Assembly: GCA_016584305.1 (NCBI GenBank)
Contig: JACEEZ010017961.1
Coordinates: 62,001-126,000, forward strand
Reading direction: 5' to 3'
Origin: Chionoecetes opilio
Lineage: Eukaryota; Arthropoda; Malacostraca; Decapoda; Majidae
Length of the DNA: 64,000 nucleotides
The position numbers were made by a program, and so were the translations under genes. Shown here one piece after another: positions 45,626-57,004 of the stretch. The stretch's first letter is position 1; each line of letters opens with the position of its first letter. The notes under the pieces are model-generated. The model did no database searches. It had not been told where the DNA came from and was given only the letters and a program-made list of their open reading frames with translations.

Positions 45626-45812
45626 AAAAAAATTCGTAGCAGCGAAACTACTGCACCTATGGCTTTCATATTTCTACCAAATGTACCTTACCCTTCTGGC
45701 TTCCTGCCCCTACAAACACAACCCCCTACCCCCAACCATTCTCCGAGAATGGGTCGCCGCGTAATCCTAGTCATGGCATTTCATAGGAAAATGAAAATGC
45801 GCCCGGAAAACC

Positions 45813-46212
45813 ATGAAGTGGTATAAGAAAATGTGTTTCCACCTCCTAGACCTGGCACTCTACAATTCCCATGCTCTATACCAACATGTGACAGGGAAGA
45901 AAGAAGTGCTGAACAGGTACACCCTCGAGGTCATCAGAGAGTTGCTACTTGAACACTCGGACCGGAGACGCCCAGAGAGACACCAAAGAAATGAGGAGAT
46001 GCCCACACGTTTAGCTCAAGGGCACTTCATATCCCCTGTCGAGTCAACCGAAACAAGGGTAAATCGGCAAAGACGGTGTAAAGTGTGTATGGCTACCACA
46101 AAACGAGCTGAAACCAAGAAAAAAAGACACGAGATACGAGTGCAAGGATTGTGATGTGGGACTGTGCATTCACCCTTGCTTCAAGGAGTACCACACACTC
46201 CTACACTACTGA
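45813..46212 (+). pseudogene. piggyBac transposase C-terminal region with Cys-rich domain
   Basis: The frame starts MKWYKKMCFHLLDLALYNSH (the helical block after the last catalytic Asp), continues EVIRELLLEH and reaches RRCKVCMATTKRAETKKK. After a one-base shift in an A-run near 46124 it reads TRYECKDCDVGLCIHPCFKE and YHTLLHY, ending TGA at 46212. The CxxC ... CxxC ... C ... H spacing is the zinc-binding C-terminal domain of piggyBac transposases, which binds the element's ends. The DDD catalytic core is absent. Confidence 0.85.
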
Positions 46213-46713
46213 AAAAGACAGTAAAATAATGTACAGTTATATTTATAAGTACTAAAAATAAGTGACATGTAAATATCGTACAAATAATAGTAAATATTGT
46301 GACATGAAATCAAATACACTACTGAAAAATGACATTAAGATCATGTGCAGTAATAATTATAAGTGTGTGAAATAATAAAAATAAGTGACATGTAAATATA
46401 GTTATAAATAATAGCAAATAATGTGACCTCAAAAAAACAAAAAATGTGTGATTGGCGTACTTTCTGGATCCGTATCTCGTTTTCTGAGTGTGCGTACATC
46501 ATCAAAACTATTGTGAGTGGCTAAAAGTAGTCCATACTCAATGGTGATATACTAAGTACTCGCAAAGTGTCCGTGCAAAGACAAAAAAAAACCGTATAAA
46601 ATAAATAAACATTCGACGGGAGACGTAAAACTCTACGGTGTCTACACTGAAACTTTCAACTTCACTCGCGACCTTCGAAGACCGATTTCTCAGTGAAAAT
46701 GTACAAGGCGAGT

Positions 46714-46747
<34 letters not shown>

Positions 46748-47443
46748 ATTTTTCTTCTTTTTTCACACATATTCATATATTAGGCCAATAAAAAAAAAAT
46801 AGAAAACCGGCCGGCACTGGCAGATGTACACTGAGCAAAATTAGCCGGCACTCTGCCGGTTAAGATATAATATTATAAGGAAGGAGCCTGTGTTGCTAGT
46901 GATTTAGTGGTAGAGGTGTGTATTGTTTAAAATAGTGACTATTAGTGTTATGTCGTGGCCGCTGCTACGTCTCCCTGTCACCTCAACACCCTAAATCACC
47001 CTTATCTAAGGTGACACGCAGTGCTACACTGACCTAAATAGTGACACGTGTATAGAACTGCACTTCACAACCATATAATATATATAATAATGAGCATTAG
47101 TCATGATAATAAGCAATACCTTTGGAAGCCACGGCTGAATCTGGCTCGTAGTAATTTGTTTACCTTTTACTAGAGCTTGAGCTTGACTAGCTACACGGTC
47201 TGGTTGTGTTTGTGATTATTTCTCATTTATTTCACGTGTAGGAGCGGATCAAATTCAGCATGTAGTGCCAGTCACTGTTTACCTCCCAACATAGCTACAC
47301 AGTCTGGTTGTCTTTGTAATTATTTCTCATTTATTTCACAATTTTTCCGTTTTTTTATATATTTTTCCCCCTTGGGAAAATACCCTCGCTATAACGGACT
47401 CCCCCTCCCCCCCTTTAGTCCGTTATATCGAGGTTTGACTGTA

Positions 47444-47566
47444 TATATACATTCCTACTCACACTCCCCCTATGACGAGTGGAAAATACCTCATTCACAA
47501 GGGGGGGGGGGAAACAAAACCACCACTCTTGGATTATGAGAGGGTGGTTGATGGATAATTTCCACA
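47444..47566 (-). repeat. BEL/Pao 3' LTR, truncated
   Basis: The first 123 bp of the LTR only, about 93% like the 5' copy. It ends at the TA target of C1 copy 2. The missing remainder is not found on the far side of C1 at 45257. Confidence 0.75.
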
Positions 47567-47585
47567 CTGGGGGCCGGCGAAAACT

Positions 47586-48850
47586 GAACTTCCGCTTCAT
47601 GTGACATCACCCCAGGCCACATAGCGCCGGAGCATTTCAATAGTGGTTTCGGCACTTTGGTCTTTAGCTATTTTAAAATTAACAGCTCTGATAGAGGTAC
47701 CAGTGAATATGCTGACATATACTTGATCAGGGGGAGAGTCATCTCCTGATGTTATAGTATCCCCAGTATAGTCATCACCATTGACCTCAAATGTTTTAGG
47801 ATCTCATTATCAGCGGGAAGTTCAGGGGGACCTAGATAGGAGAACTAGTCTACACTCAGATCTATTATATTTATTGAAAGATTTGAGGTAATATCTTGAC
47901 TGCCTGTCTACCATGATTGTATCCAAAATTGACATCTGATATGGCTAATATTGTAGCCATTCCGCCATGTAATGAGTTCCTATGATATTCTCCACCAACA
48001 ATTTAGTAAGATGATGGCGTTTGGGAATTAGTATGGGATGGCAGGTGGTATTTGGAAGATCAGCTTTCAAATTTCGACCTCGACATCTAATTATGCCCTC
48101 ATGATCAAGGTACAGACCTAATAATTTGGTCAATTTGTTCCTATGGGGGCTGGCTGAGGCCAAGAGCTGATATTCCTCAGGAAATACCTGCTTCTGTATT
48201 GTTCTGATCCAAAACTTCAAAGGATCAGAGCTATCCCTTTTAATGGATTTGAAGACTAAATTAATAGTCTTAATTAGTTTGCTCAATAAGGAAAACCTTT
48301 CTATGTCTATCACAGGATCTAGGATCAATTCAGGCTCCCTTATTATATCTACAGATATGTCTGGCTGAGTGGAAACCTGTATAGGCATATTATTACACTC
48401 TTTCAGCCAGGTAGGGCCTTTAAACCATAATCCTGTGTTCAATTTGAGGTTATTATCTTCTCGCGACACATTATTATTATTATTAGGATTTTCAATAGTG
48501 GCAATATATTGATTATTAGCTGGAACATCACTTTCCTCTAATAGTTCACTAATTGGTGTGGGCAAGAAAGTGGTTCCTATTCTGGTAATTAGTAGGGGTT
48601 GTGCATGACTAGGAATACTCTCCTGTTGTTCGGCTGTATGGTTATGTGGGATGGGTCCCATTATTACCTTACCACCAGCGCTGGTGAACATAGAGACGTT
48701 ATGTATTTTGATGACCTTCCTTAGGTAACGCCCAAAATAATCGGCCCCTATTATTAATTGGAAAGGACCATCAACGTCCTTGAAGGTATTACTAACTAGT
48801 TTAACACCATTATCCCTCAGCATTTCAGCTGTGTCTTTTAGTCCATTAAC
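47586..48850 (-). pseudogene. BEL/Pao pol: protease end joined to integrase start, RT-RNase H absent
   Basis: A 292-codon open frame (47945-48823) begins MLRDNGVKLVSNTFKDVDGP with LIIGADYFGRYL, the Asp-protease-associated block of BEL pol. It passes through a Asn-rich stretch and then reads LWFKGPTWLKECNNMPIQ, the segment that normally follows RNase H, and LYLDHEGIIRCRGRNLKADL plus PILIPKRHHLTKLLVE, the integrase zinc region. Further on, in broken frames at 47600-47800, DDYTGD and RAVNFKIAKDQSAETTIEML are the start of the integrase core. About 600-700 codons of RT and RNase H are missing between these blocks without closing the frame. Confidence 0.75.
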
Positions 48851-49700
48851 AGTTAAACTAATACAATATATTTAACTACAGCAGCTACCCTACATTTATA
48901 TCTCCTAATTGGACTAGGGGTTGAAACTATATCAAAGGTTTGAGCCTCATTATTGGCAAGAAAACCTGATATGGCTATGTTCACTTATTAATTAGGGTAG
49001 TTGTAATAATCAACTATCCCTGCTTATGAAGGATCTTTGTGCACCAGTCAAACATTGTCTTTACATTGACTGAATGACCATTGTGGCTCACTCTACAACT
49101 CGGCAGTAGGAACAGCTGCGAAAACTACTCTATTAGTGACTGCCATTTTTAACTACTGTAGGGTCTGAGTTATTATCACTGTTAGGACAAAGAGCGATGT
49201 TAGAACAGATTGTTTACATTCATAAAAGTTCTTAAGCTTATAGGGCATGCATTTGAAGCATGTTTACACGGAGACAGGTTAGGCAATTACCAAGGCTCAT
49301 AACCTTTCAACTCTCGTGTAACAATCTGAATAGATATTACATGTGGAGGGTGGATGGCCCCCCTCACATAAGACACAATTTATTATCTACTTCACTAGAA
49401 GTAGCCCTGGATGTAGGGATTGTATCTATTATTTGAGTAGGTCTAAGTGTTTTACTGGTAGGCTGAGAAGTTTGAATCTTAATTACAGGCTGTTTGATTT
49501 GCGTAACAGGCGCAGGATAAATACCCACTAACGAGGGATCTTTAAACTCTGAGGGTGGCTGATATAGCTGATTACCCTCAGACGTAATATTCAGTGATCT
49601 CCCTGTGGGGGGGTTCTTGCTTAAACCTTGCAAACTTTGGGTTAAGAAGCTATCGCTGTTGATTAAATATCCCTCCCTCCCTCCAGTAATCCCTCATATT
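48851..49700 (-). pseudogene. BEL/Pao gag and gag-protease junction relic
   Basis: The minus frame at 49364-49633 reads MQGLSKNPPTGRSLNITSEG and continues with a Pro/Thr/Gln-rich linker (TSKTLRPTQIIDTIPTSR), typical of the end of gag. Broken frames at 48880-49250 include CMPYKLKNFYECKQSV, possibly a zinc knuckle, and IAISGFLANNEAQTFDIVST near the protease start. Multiple stops are present. Assignment is by position between LTR and pol. Confidence 0.5.
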
Positions 49701-51239
49701 CAATTACTTTTATCGAGATATCTTTGACATTTCGTGTTCATGATTGATAAAACATTGCTGAATAATTTCTTTATCCCCAATTGTCTTTATTGAACTTCAT
49801 ATAGGCAGTAAGCCTCCTCATATTTATCCCATTGCTCATTTAGCAATGGTTAGACCTGTCTTTAAATTAATATATCAATAGGAATTGCCTTAATGTGTCC
49901 TCACATTTATTATAAATCCTGTGTGAACATTGCTAACTTAGCTGATAATAAATGCTTAGCTAACTTCGCCATGATTTAGTTAATTAACTCAAATAAAATA
50001 TTAAATGCAAGATTACGTTACTATATATAATTGTTAGTTGATAATTATTGAATATATCAAGTGGTGGTAGAGCCTGCTCGGCCTAACAAGGACGCGTAGC
50101 AAAGCGTATATAATTTCAACCACCACCTAACTACTACAACTAACTAGTACTAGCTATGTGGCAAAAAATATCAAAGTTGTTAAATGCTATTGCAAGAGGT
50201 ATCAGTGGAAAGGTCTTGAAACAAACTTTCCAATGACCCAAGATGACCCTCCTAGGTACCTAAAATAAGAAAGTTACATCAAATAGAAGTTCGCCTTTTG
50301 GGCATATTTTTGTCTTATAAAAGCAATAGGATGATTGTGACCGATAAAAATTTGGCATAATGAACACTCAGCCAAGAACACTCAGGTTAGGTTAGGTTTC
50401 ATTAAAACATATAAGGTTAGGTTAGGTTTCATTTTTTTTTTTTTTTTTTTTTTTTTTTGGTTTGCGCAAAATAAAACTAGCACCATTAGAACAAGCACCT
50501 ATTGTAGGCCAAGAAAAAGTAGTTGGTGTCTCTGTAAACGAACGTGAAACTCTCCTCCATAATTACCAAACAAACAAACAGAAAGAACGAACAACGAAAT
50601 GAAAAACAGTGCATTGACATCGATTACAGATAGCCTAATAAAATTGTTGCTACTCGATAAAAACTTATCAAATTCGACATATAGACGGACAAATAACTAA
50701 AGAAATTTATTTTATTAGTTTCAAGATTGATTTCACTCGCCTTCAGCAAAATTGACGAGCTTTTGGCGACCTGTCACGAAACACATCTCCATTTTCGCGG
50801 AATGTACGTGATTTCAGAAATGTTCCGAGAATTTTCGAGAATTGTTTCTGCAACGAGTTGAGGGGTCAATGTGTGTACTACATCATCAAATCATGTGTAA
50901 GCTCGTGCAATCACAGGAAAACACACAAAAAACTGATTTCTTAGGGGGTTCACAACACAACTTTTGCGCTAAATTTTGCCAATTTCGATGAAAAGAAAAC
51001 GGGGCTGAGCTGAAATGTTGACAAAGTTGTCAAGCGTGAAATCGGAGAATATGCACATACCTACTAGTACTACGCAACCTCTGATGTTATCTACTACCTG
51101 GCGTATGGTAGTTAACCGGCTAAGTCATTCCTGACTCCACAAAACAGCCCGCCTCCAGCCTCATAACCAGGAATTGTGGTAGGCTCATAATTATACCTCA
51201 CAATTAATGACCACTTCGAGTCACATGAACATCAATATT
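49701..51239. other. BEL/Pao leader and gag region, too decayed to read
   Basis: AT-rich with no open frame of note. It contains a (T)n run at 50431-50458 next to GGTTAGGTTAGGTTTCATT, a GGTTAGG motif scattered in arthropod DNA and similar to, but not an array of, the TTAGG telomere repeat. Some of this may be a later insertion. Confidence 0.4.
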
Positions 51240-51256
51240 CCTCACTCGGGGCACCA

Positions 51257-52135
51257 ATTTTTGGTGATTTATATCTCATACATATATTTAATATGAGGTC
51301 TTACCTAATCAATCAAACCCATGTCTATCTCCTGACACATTACCCCAGCTAATCAACTAACTAGGATACTTATCAGTGGATAGTGGGTTGAATTACGGCT
51401 GTAGGCTTGTATTAACACTGCCTGTTCCTGTGATCCGAAGTGGTAGCGCGTGATCAGGGCCGCCTGTGAATGACGAAGGTGGAGGCGTCAGGCGGGTTTT
51501 CATAACCGAGTTATCCATGACGCAGCGGATTGTTATCTGTGTTGATTCTAACACGTCCTATTGTTTTTACACTTATATGTACAAATAACGTATGTACAAA
51601 TCTCTTCTTTATACAAGCACGTATATTAGTAAGAGATGTTATTAAGGCGAGGGTCTGGAGGGAACTGTACTTGTACTTATAGACAAGCACGTATATATTA
51701 ACAATAGATGTTATCCTCACGGATGCCTGGAGTGTACTGATTCTCCGTGTGGGCGGCTGCGATCGCCGCACAAATCCTACCTACACGTGTCAATCGTGGT
51801 GGCGGCGAGGCACATCCCTACCAATACCTGCCACGAATACATGCAGAATAGGAACAAATATTATGACGATGACCAATAGCCAGTCGCTCCAATCAAGGTG
51901 CTAATTATAAGGTGCAAATGCTTATTATTACTGGGAATGTTCAATTATTCTATCCCAGTATTTATCATTTACTTAAATTACCTTAATTATACCCATTACC
52001 ATTATAATTATATATACATTCCTACTCATACTCCCCCTATGACGAGCAGAAAATACCTCATTCACAAGGGGGGGGGGGGGGAACAAAACCACCACTCTTG
52101 GATTATGAGAGGGTGGTTGATGGATAATTTCCACA
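51257..52135 (-). repeat. BEL/Pao 5' LTR
   Basis: Starts TGTGGAAATTATCCATCAAC at 52135 and runs to the primer-binding site at 51256. Length is about 880 bp; the exact 3' border is uncertain because the second LTR is truncated. It includes a G-run at 52070-52081, seen as a C-run on the element strand. Confidence 0.65.
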
Positions 52136-52745
52136 TGCCCTGCTCATTAACTCTACCTTCGATTGCGAGTGCATCAGAAGACACAGGGGGGCGGCATGAG
52201 CCTCTAATCACAGGCGTCACAATAAAAATCCTGCCTGCGCCACCATGGGCGAGGGCCAACCATCACAGCTCTAAAGTGAACCTTCAGGGCCTACCATCCG
52301 GACCTTAGTCACTGCCTACAGGCGCTATAGGTACAAATGTAAAATAGAAGATTTTTTGTTTTTTGCACAATTACTATCAGCATTTACTGTCGGTCGTAAA
52401 GTCGAAGTCATAAGTTGCATAGGTCGTAAGTCAGCGAATAGTTGTATAACAACAGTATGGGAAGTGGTTGCTCCACCTCGTGTGCACATACACTGTATAG
52501 ATGACTGGCTCATTAACTTGGAAGCGCTCCAAGTTCTTTGGCAAGACCTCCAGTTTTAAAGTAAAGTAGTACCTACTTACCAGCAGACTCAATCAGGATT
52601 GCCTTGAAAAGCTGTTTGCTAAATTGAGTTAAATTTGGAAACTGTGATCATCCTAGTGTTTACAATTTCATGAATGGGTCAATAAAGACCCATGATTTTT
52701 TTTTCCAGTTCCCTCATCTGATAATTCTGAGACAATGAATCGAAG
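52136..52745. other. Flank of the BEL element; shares ~115 bp with element F
   Basis: AAAATCCTGCCTGCGCCACC and the following bases to about 52335 are repeated at 56687-56795 with about 80% identity. No gene is supported. The piece 52356-52559 has an open frame but no family resemblance. Confidence 0.45.
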
Positions 52746-52749
52746 TTCC

Positions 52750-53021
52750 TTGACCTAATCTGAAACTGGGAATCAGATGACCCCTTGACCACTACTTCAG
52801 ATTCTGACTCTGAAGATACAGTAGTAGATAGCATGCCACTCACTGAAGTGAATGCTCTTGTGTATATAGTTGGTTGGACATGCAAAAGATTTTTGAAAAC
52901 TCATAATTGTCAAAATTGCAGGGAGAATTTGTTAGATGTAAGTCATCAGTATGGTTGTTTTTTTATAGCCGAGAGTAAATGTATTGTACATCTTATTTGG
53001 GGGGCTCTCCATACCCACTGA
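52750..53021 (+). pseudogene. Possible P-element/THAP9-type transposase C-terminal fragment
   Basis: The plus frame reads TTTSDSDSEDTVVDSMPLTE, then VNALVYIVGWTCKRFLKTHN and CQNCRENLL. The motif N-A-L-x-Y-x-x-G-[x]n-H-x-C-x-x-C-x-x-x-L resembles the C-terminal Cys/His segment in P-element-type and THAP9-like transposases. After about residue 55 the sequence looks non-coding (an intron-like GTAAGT follows ENLLDV), then a stop at 53019. No catalytic residues are in view. The family call is tentative. Confidence 0.4.
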
Positions 53022-53497
53022 AAATTAGCTGAAGCACTTTTCAGAGGTAGAGACGTCACTCTGTGGCAGCTTGGAGAAAGCACTGTTGGGGAAGAGAATC
53101 TCCCAAACACTAGTATCTTTCTTAAAAAATCACACGTTTGTGTCTCCTTTGCATTTGTGTTCCAGCCACCTAACCAAGAACATTAATTTCATATACTATA
53201 TAAAACTTAGAATATTTTATACCTGTAAGTGGAGAAATGGAAGAACGTAACTTAAAAGGAAGAAAAAAATGGAAAATAGTCCAGTTAAAGCATTAAACTT
53301 GTACATTTTTGTTTAAAGATGTGTCAACAAGAGTTTCATTTAAATGTCTGTTATTTTTTTTCATTGCTTTATAATGTGTTCTTGCAAGATTGCCTCTGTT
53401 TTGTCCTACTGTGCTACTGTGCTACTGTACATGCACGTAGTGCATGTACTGATACTGCATGTATCTAAGCTGTTGCTTTTGTATTTCTCCCTGCGTA
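53022..53497. other. AT-rich spacer, no gene seen
   Basis: No supported coding sequence. A TACTGTGCTACTGTGCTACTG triplet-like repeat is at 53408-53428 and a TGCATGTAC palindromic stretch at 53430-53460. Confidence 0.45.
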
Positions 53498-53948
53498 CAG
53501 TACCCTCCCGAGTTTCGCGCTTGCTTTATTCACAAGGCATAGCGCTAAACTCCAGGATCGCGAAACTCAGGTATTGAAAACACTGTAAAAATGCTTATTT
53601 AGTCATGTGCGAGGCGTAGTACCATATTTTACGGCTTATAAGACTCACGTTTCCCCCCCAAAATACCCTGAAAAATACTAATGGTCTTACCAGACGAATG
53701 TTGTAATACTTCCTCACTACTCAGTACCTCAGTACTTACATGTTACAAGTATTTCAAATACCATAAGACATTCAAATCAACTACGCAATCTGTCCTCACG
53801 CTGGTATGTTTACATTCCCCCTTTTGGCGGCAGATTGCCGCAATTGCCGCCAACAGCGCCATCAATCGTCTGCTAGTGTTGACGTATCATTTACCACTAG
53901 GCTGTCACACGTATCTTAAGCTCTTTTCAGTCCTGGAAATTATCACCC

Positions 53949-54128
53949 ATGGCGAATTCATCAAAACGATTTACTAATACTATCGCATACAAGCTAAAAG
54001 TTATACGATACGCCAAAGAAAATGGAAACAGACTAACAGAAAGACACTTTTGGATCACCGCTGGGAGAGGCGGTGGCCGAGTGGTCCACGCTGAACACAT
54101 GGCCGACAGTGGCAGTACAGTGATGTAA
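53949..54128 (+). pseudogene. pogo-type transposase N-terminal fragment
   Basis: ATG opens MANSSKRFTNTIAYKLKVIR, then YAKENGNRLTERHF, which matches the first helix-turn-helix of pogo-group transposases (Y-x-x-x-F/Y-K-L-K-V-I-x-Y-A-x-x-x-G-N-R-x-A-x-R-x-F). The remaining 25 residues (WITAGRGGGRVV) do not fit and end at TAA, so the reading frame is broken or spliced there. A TIR-like CCATATTTTACGGCTTATAA at 53626 could be the left end of the element it belongs to. Confidence 0.65.
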
Positions 54129-54605
54129 ACAAAGGACATTGCCTCCTCTGTAAACGCGGTACACACACGCTTACTGATCTCTTTTTTGAGGGCTGGGAAA
54201 GTGATTGATGGTGTTCATCTGTCAGACTATGTCCTCCGGATGTTGGACTCTGGATCTATTCCTCGTTACATTGAAAAATGTAGGGAATCTATATAACATA
54301 CCGCGGCACAAATGGAAGGACATCACGACTGCTTGGTGGCGATCTTCCAGGCTTATTACGCCAGTGATATATACCACCACCTTGTGAGCTTGTAAAGTAT
54401 ATTTAATTACTCTACCCATGTCTACAATTCTTAAAGACTAGTCAATTCGGACTGCAGTTTAATACACAGCTTAATCACTGTAAACGTAGTAATAATAATG
54501 AGCTGTAGCTACTACTGTGTGCGTGAGAGGAACGGTGACTGTGGTGTGCGGGAGCAGAGGCCGGCGGAGAGAGCCTCGCCCAGTCGCTTACACAATCAGT
54601 GAGTA

Positions 54606-55338
54606 CAGGGAGGTCCCGTTATACGAGCATTCGGTATACGAGAATCCGATGATAGGAGATGTGTAAATTAGGGTCTATTTTCAATATACGAGATCGAAAA
54701 TCCAATGATACGACATTCAAACTGGGGTGAGTAAAATTACCAAGTTCAAAATGCGCGCCCTACCACTCCCGGGCTGGACAAAGGAGGATTTGGTTGACCC
54801 CAGTGAGGTCACCCCTAGCCAGGCGTGACCTGAAGGGTAATTAAGCATATGGTGGGGCCTGACATTTAGGGTAATTGGCAGGTGTGCAGCCCCAACCTTG
54901 GGACCGCAGTCAGGTCACCCCTAGCAAGGCGTGACCTGAAGGGTAATTAAGCATAAGGCGGGGCCTGACCCTTAGGGGTAATTAGCAGGTGTGCGGCCCC
55001 AACCTTGGGACCGCAGTCAGGTCACCCCTAGCAAGGCGTGACCTGAAGGGTAATTAAGCATATGGCGCGGCCTGACCTTTAGGGGTAATTAGCAGGTGTG
55101 CGGACCCAACCTTGGGACTGCTACACTACCTTCTCTTGTATCACGTAGCGTCCCATACATTACAACGTCTTTTTTGCTTGTTGTGCATGTTTTATGTTTA
55201 ATTAATGTGCAGTTATGTTATTTTGTGTGCTATTTTCTCTTTCAGAATGCTTTTTCTACAGAATAGGTAGTACAGTGTGGTTAATATAGACGCTGTGTGT
55301 TTGTTGTGTTTGCTATAGTTTATTTTAGCTTGAAAATT
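54606..55338. mobile_element. Family A copy 3, truncated, with tandem-repeat insert
   Basis: CAGGGAGGTCCCGTTATACG after TA, matching other A copies to AAAATTACCAAGTT (54744). A GC-rich insert follows, and A sequence resumes at about 55131 (GTAGCGTCCCATAC) to TTTTAGCTTGAAAA at 55335. It then ends in a poly-T run; the right terminus is missing. Confidence 0.75.
54790..55125. repeat. Three ~107-bp tandem repeats
   Basis: GGTCACCCCTAGC(C/A)AGGCGT starts at about 54807, 54913 and 55020. Each unit continues GACCTGAAGGGTAATTAAGC and GTGTGC(G/A)GCCCCAACCTTGG. Identity between units is about 90% or more. GC-rich insert within A copy 3. Confidence 0.9.
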
Positions 55339-55465
55339 TTTTTTTTTTTTTTTTTTTTTAAATTGGTTAATCCATAATCACGCTTATACCTCGATTGATG
55401 AAGATATTTATTTAGTTAACGCTAATTTATGCATGGTGCTACTTCATTTATCAGAAAACGAAATA

Positions 55466-56627
55466 CAGTCAAACCTCGACATAACGGACCTACCTCGATG
55501 TAACGGACTTCGGATGTAACAGACTCCATTTGCGAGACTTCTTTTTTTTTACATATCAGACCCCTTATCGCCGCTCGAATTGCCAACTCAACATAATTGT
55601 AATATTTTCTCATTTTTGAGTTTTAAGGAGTTTTGATGTATCATATTTTAAGGAGTTTTGATGTATCACATATTAAGATATATAAGGAAGGAGCCTGTGT
55701 TGCTAGTGATTTAGTGGTAGAAGGTGTGTATTGTTTAAAATAGTGACTATTAGTGTTATGGCGTGGCTGCTGCTATGTTTCCCTGTCACCTCAACACCCT
55801 AAATCACCCTTATCTAAGGTGACACGCAGTGCTACACTGACCTAAATAGTGACACGTGTATAGAACTGCACTTCACAACCATGTGATATATATAAAATGA
55901 GCATTAGTCACGATAATAAGCAATACCTTTGGAAGCCACGGCTGAATCTGGCTCGTAGTTTGTTTACCTTTCACTAGAGCTTGAGCTTGACTAGCCAGAC
56001 GGTGAGAGAAAGCATCAACCTTTTAGGGATAACCCATCACTTTACGGGAGACTTTTTCTTCCTTTTTACCTATTTTGGGGTGATTATAATGTCTCATGAT
56101 GCTGCTGCTGCTGCCGCGGTGCCAGGCGTGGATGAGCGCCTTGAAAGTATTTTCATATCTTTTACTCATATGTATGAATAATAGCAATTCAAATGTGATT
56201 ATATGACTACATTCAACTAGAATAATGAAATTTCATAGCATACCAAGCAGTAATGAGCGAGCCTGGATAGTTACTACCTCTCCTAATACCAGTCCCGAAC
56301 AGTTGTGGGCGAGTGTGCCAAATCCCTGATGTAGTGCTAGTCACTGTTTACCTCCCAACATAGCTACATGGTCTGGTTGTGTTTGAGATTATTTCTCATT
56401 TATTTCATGTGTAGGAGCGGACCAAATTCAGCATGTAGTGCCAGTCACTGTTTACCTCCCAACATAGCTACACAGTCTGGTTGTGTGTGATTATTTCTCA
56501 TTTATTTCACTATTTTTTTTTCTCATATATTTTTCCACCCTTGGGAAAATACCCTCGCTATAACGGACAATCGGCTTTAAAGGACCACTCCTCCCCCCCT
56601 TTAGTCCGTTATATCGAGGTTTGACTG
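55466..56627. mobile_element. Family C1 copy 3, 1.16 kb
   Basis: CAGTCAAACCTCGACATAAC and GTTATATCGAGGTTTGACTG ends with TA on both sides. Orientation is the inverse of copy 1. It retains an interior piece (55990-56330) missing from copy 1 but present at 10764-11000. TATTAAGATATA at 55671-55682 is the empty site for the piggyBac insertion in copy 2. A duplicated AAGGAGTTTTGATGTATCA occurs at 55624-55669. Confidence 0.85.
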
Positions 56628-57004
56628 TATATCAATGGAAAGCTAATCCAATTTCCCTTCTACTAATGCAGCCCATTAACTCTTATAAAAATCCTGCCTG
56701 CGCCACCACGGGCGAGGGCCAACCATTACAGTCCTCGAATACAGGGCCTACCATCCCACCCCTGAAGGTCACTGCCAAACGGCGCTATAAGCACACACAC
56801 CCAAAAAAAAAAAAAAAGGTGTACGAAGCAGCGCGAAAGTCGGGAAGATAATGCTTGAAAGTCGGGATGGTAAGAATGTAGGACTCGGCGCGAAACTCGC
56901 ATAGCGTGAAACTCGGGAGGGTACTGTATAATGTTTCCTCCACTTCGTTGCAATGCATTCTAACAGTACATATGTTGCTTAGTTTATATACTTGCTTGTA
57001 TATA

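Larger units (their letters stand above)
45456..46859 (+). mobile_element. piggyBac-type element, 1.4 kb, internally deleted
   Basis: Flanked by TTAA at 45452-45455 and 46860-46863, the canonical piggyBac target. The ends CCCGCTGAGTGCCCGG and, in inverse, CCGGCAGAGTGCCGGC are imperfect inverted repeats. It carries the C-terminal part of a transposase (45813-46212) and a subterminal array of palindromic repeats (45468-45625). The empty site in the paralogous C1 copy confirms precise insertion. The catalytic DDD region is missing, so this copy is non-autonomous. Confidence 0.9.
45258..47441. mobile_element. Family C1 copy 2, carrying a piggyBac element
   Basis: CACTCAAACATCGATGTAAC and GTTATATCGAGGTTTGACTG ends with TA on both sides. 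Its interior is the inverse of copy 1 (for example GAAGGAGCCTGTGTTGCTAG). The piggyBac-like element (45456-46859) is inserted at a TTAA which is intact in C1 copy 3 at 55673-55676. A poly-T run (45311-45342) lies near the left end. Confidence 0.85.
47444..52135 (-). mobile_element. BEL/Pao LTR retrotransposon, internally deleted
   Basis: About 123 bp at 47444-47566 is repeated at 52013-52135 (for example CATTCCTACTCACACTCC and AAAACCACCACTCTTGGATT), both starting TGTGG on the minus strand. These are the 3' and 5' LTR starts. A primer-binding-site-like TGGTGCCCCGAGTGAGG lies at 51240-51256. Internal sequence on the minus strand contains gag-like and pol-like frames. RT and RNase H are missing, and the 3' LTR is cut off where the C1 element begins. 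Confidence 0.8.
53498..56926. mobile_element. Family F: TA-flanked element, 3.4 kb with nested insertions
   Basis: CAGTACCCTCCCGAGTTTCG and CGTGAAACTCGGGAGGGTACTG are inverted repeats flanked by TA (53496-53497, 56927-56928). Further motifs (CGCGAAACTC, GCGCTAAACTCCAGG) repeat in inverse near both ends. It contains a pogo-like transposase start, A copy 3 and C1 copy 3. Without those it would be under 2 kb. Confidence 0.8.

Noticed and set aside
50393..50430. Telomere repeat (TTAGG)n
   Set aside because: Only two or three GGTTAGG motifs, in non-tandem context, also near 19390 and 43280; no array.
54064..54100. tRNA-Ser/Leu-like GGTGGCCGAGTGGTC
   Set aside because: Matches an A box only; no anticodon stem or B box follows, and it lies in the tail of the pogo-like open frame.
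53496..56928. Complete autonomous pogo element
   Set aside because: The inverted repeats are good, but only about 35 transposase-like codons are present and the rest is nested elements.
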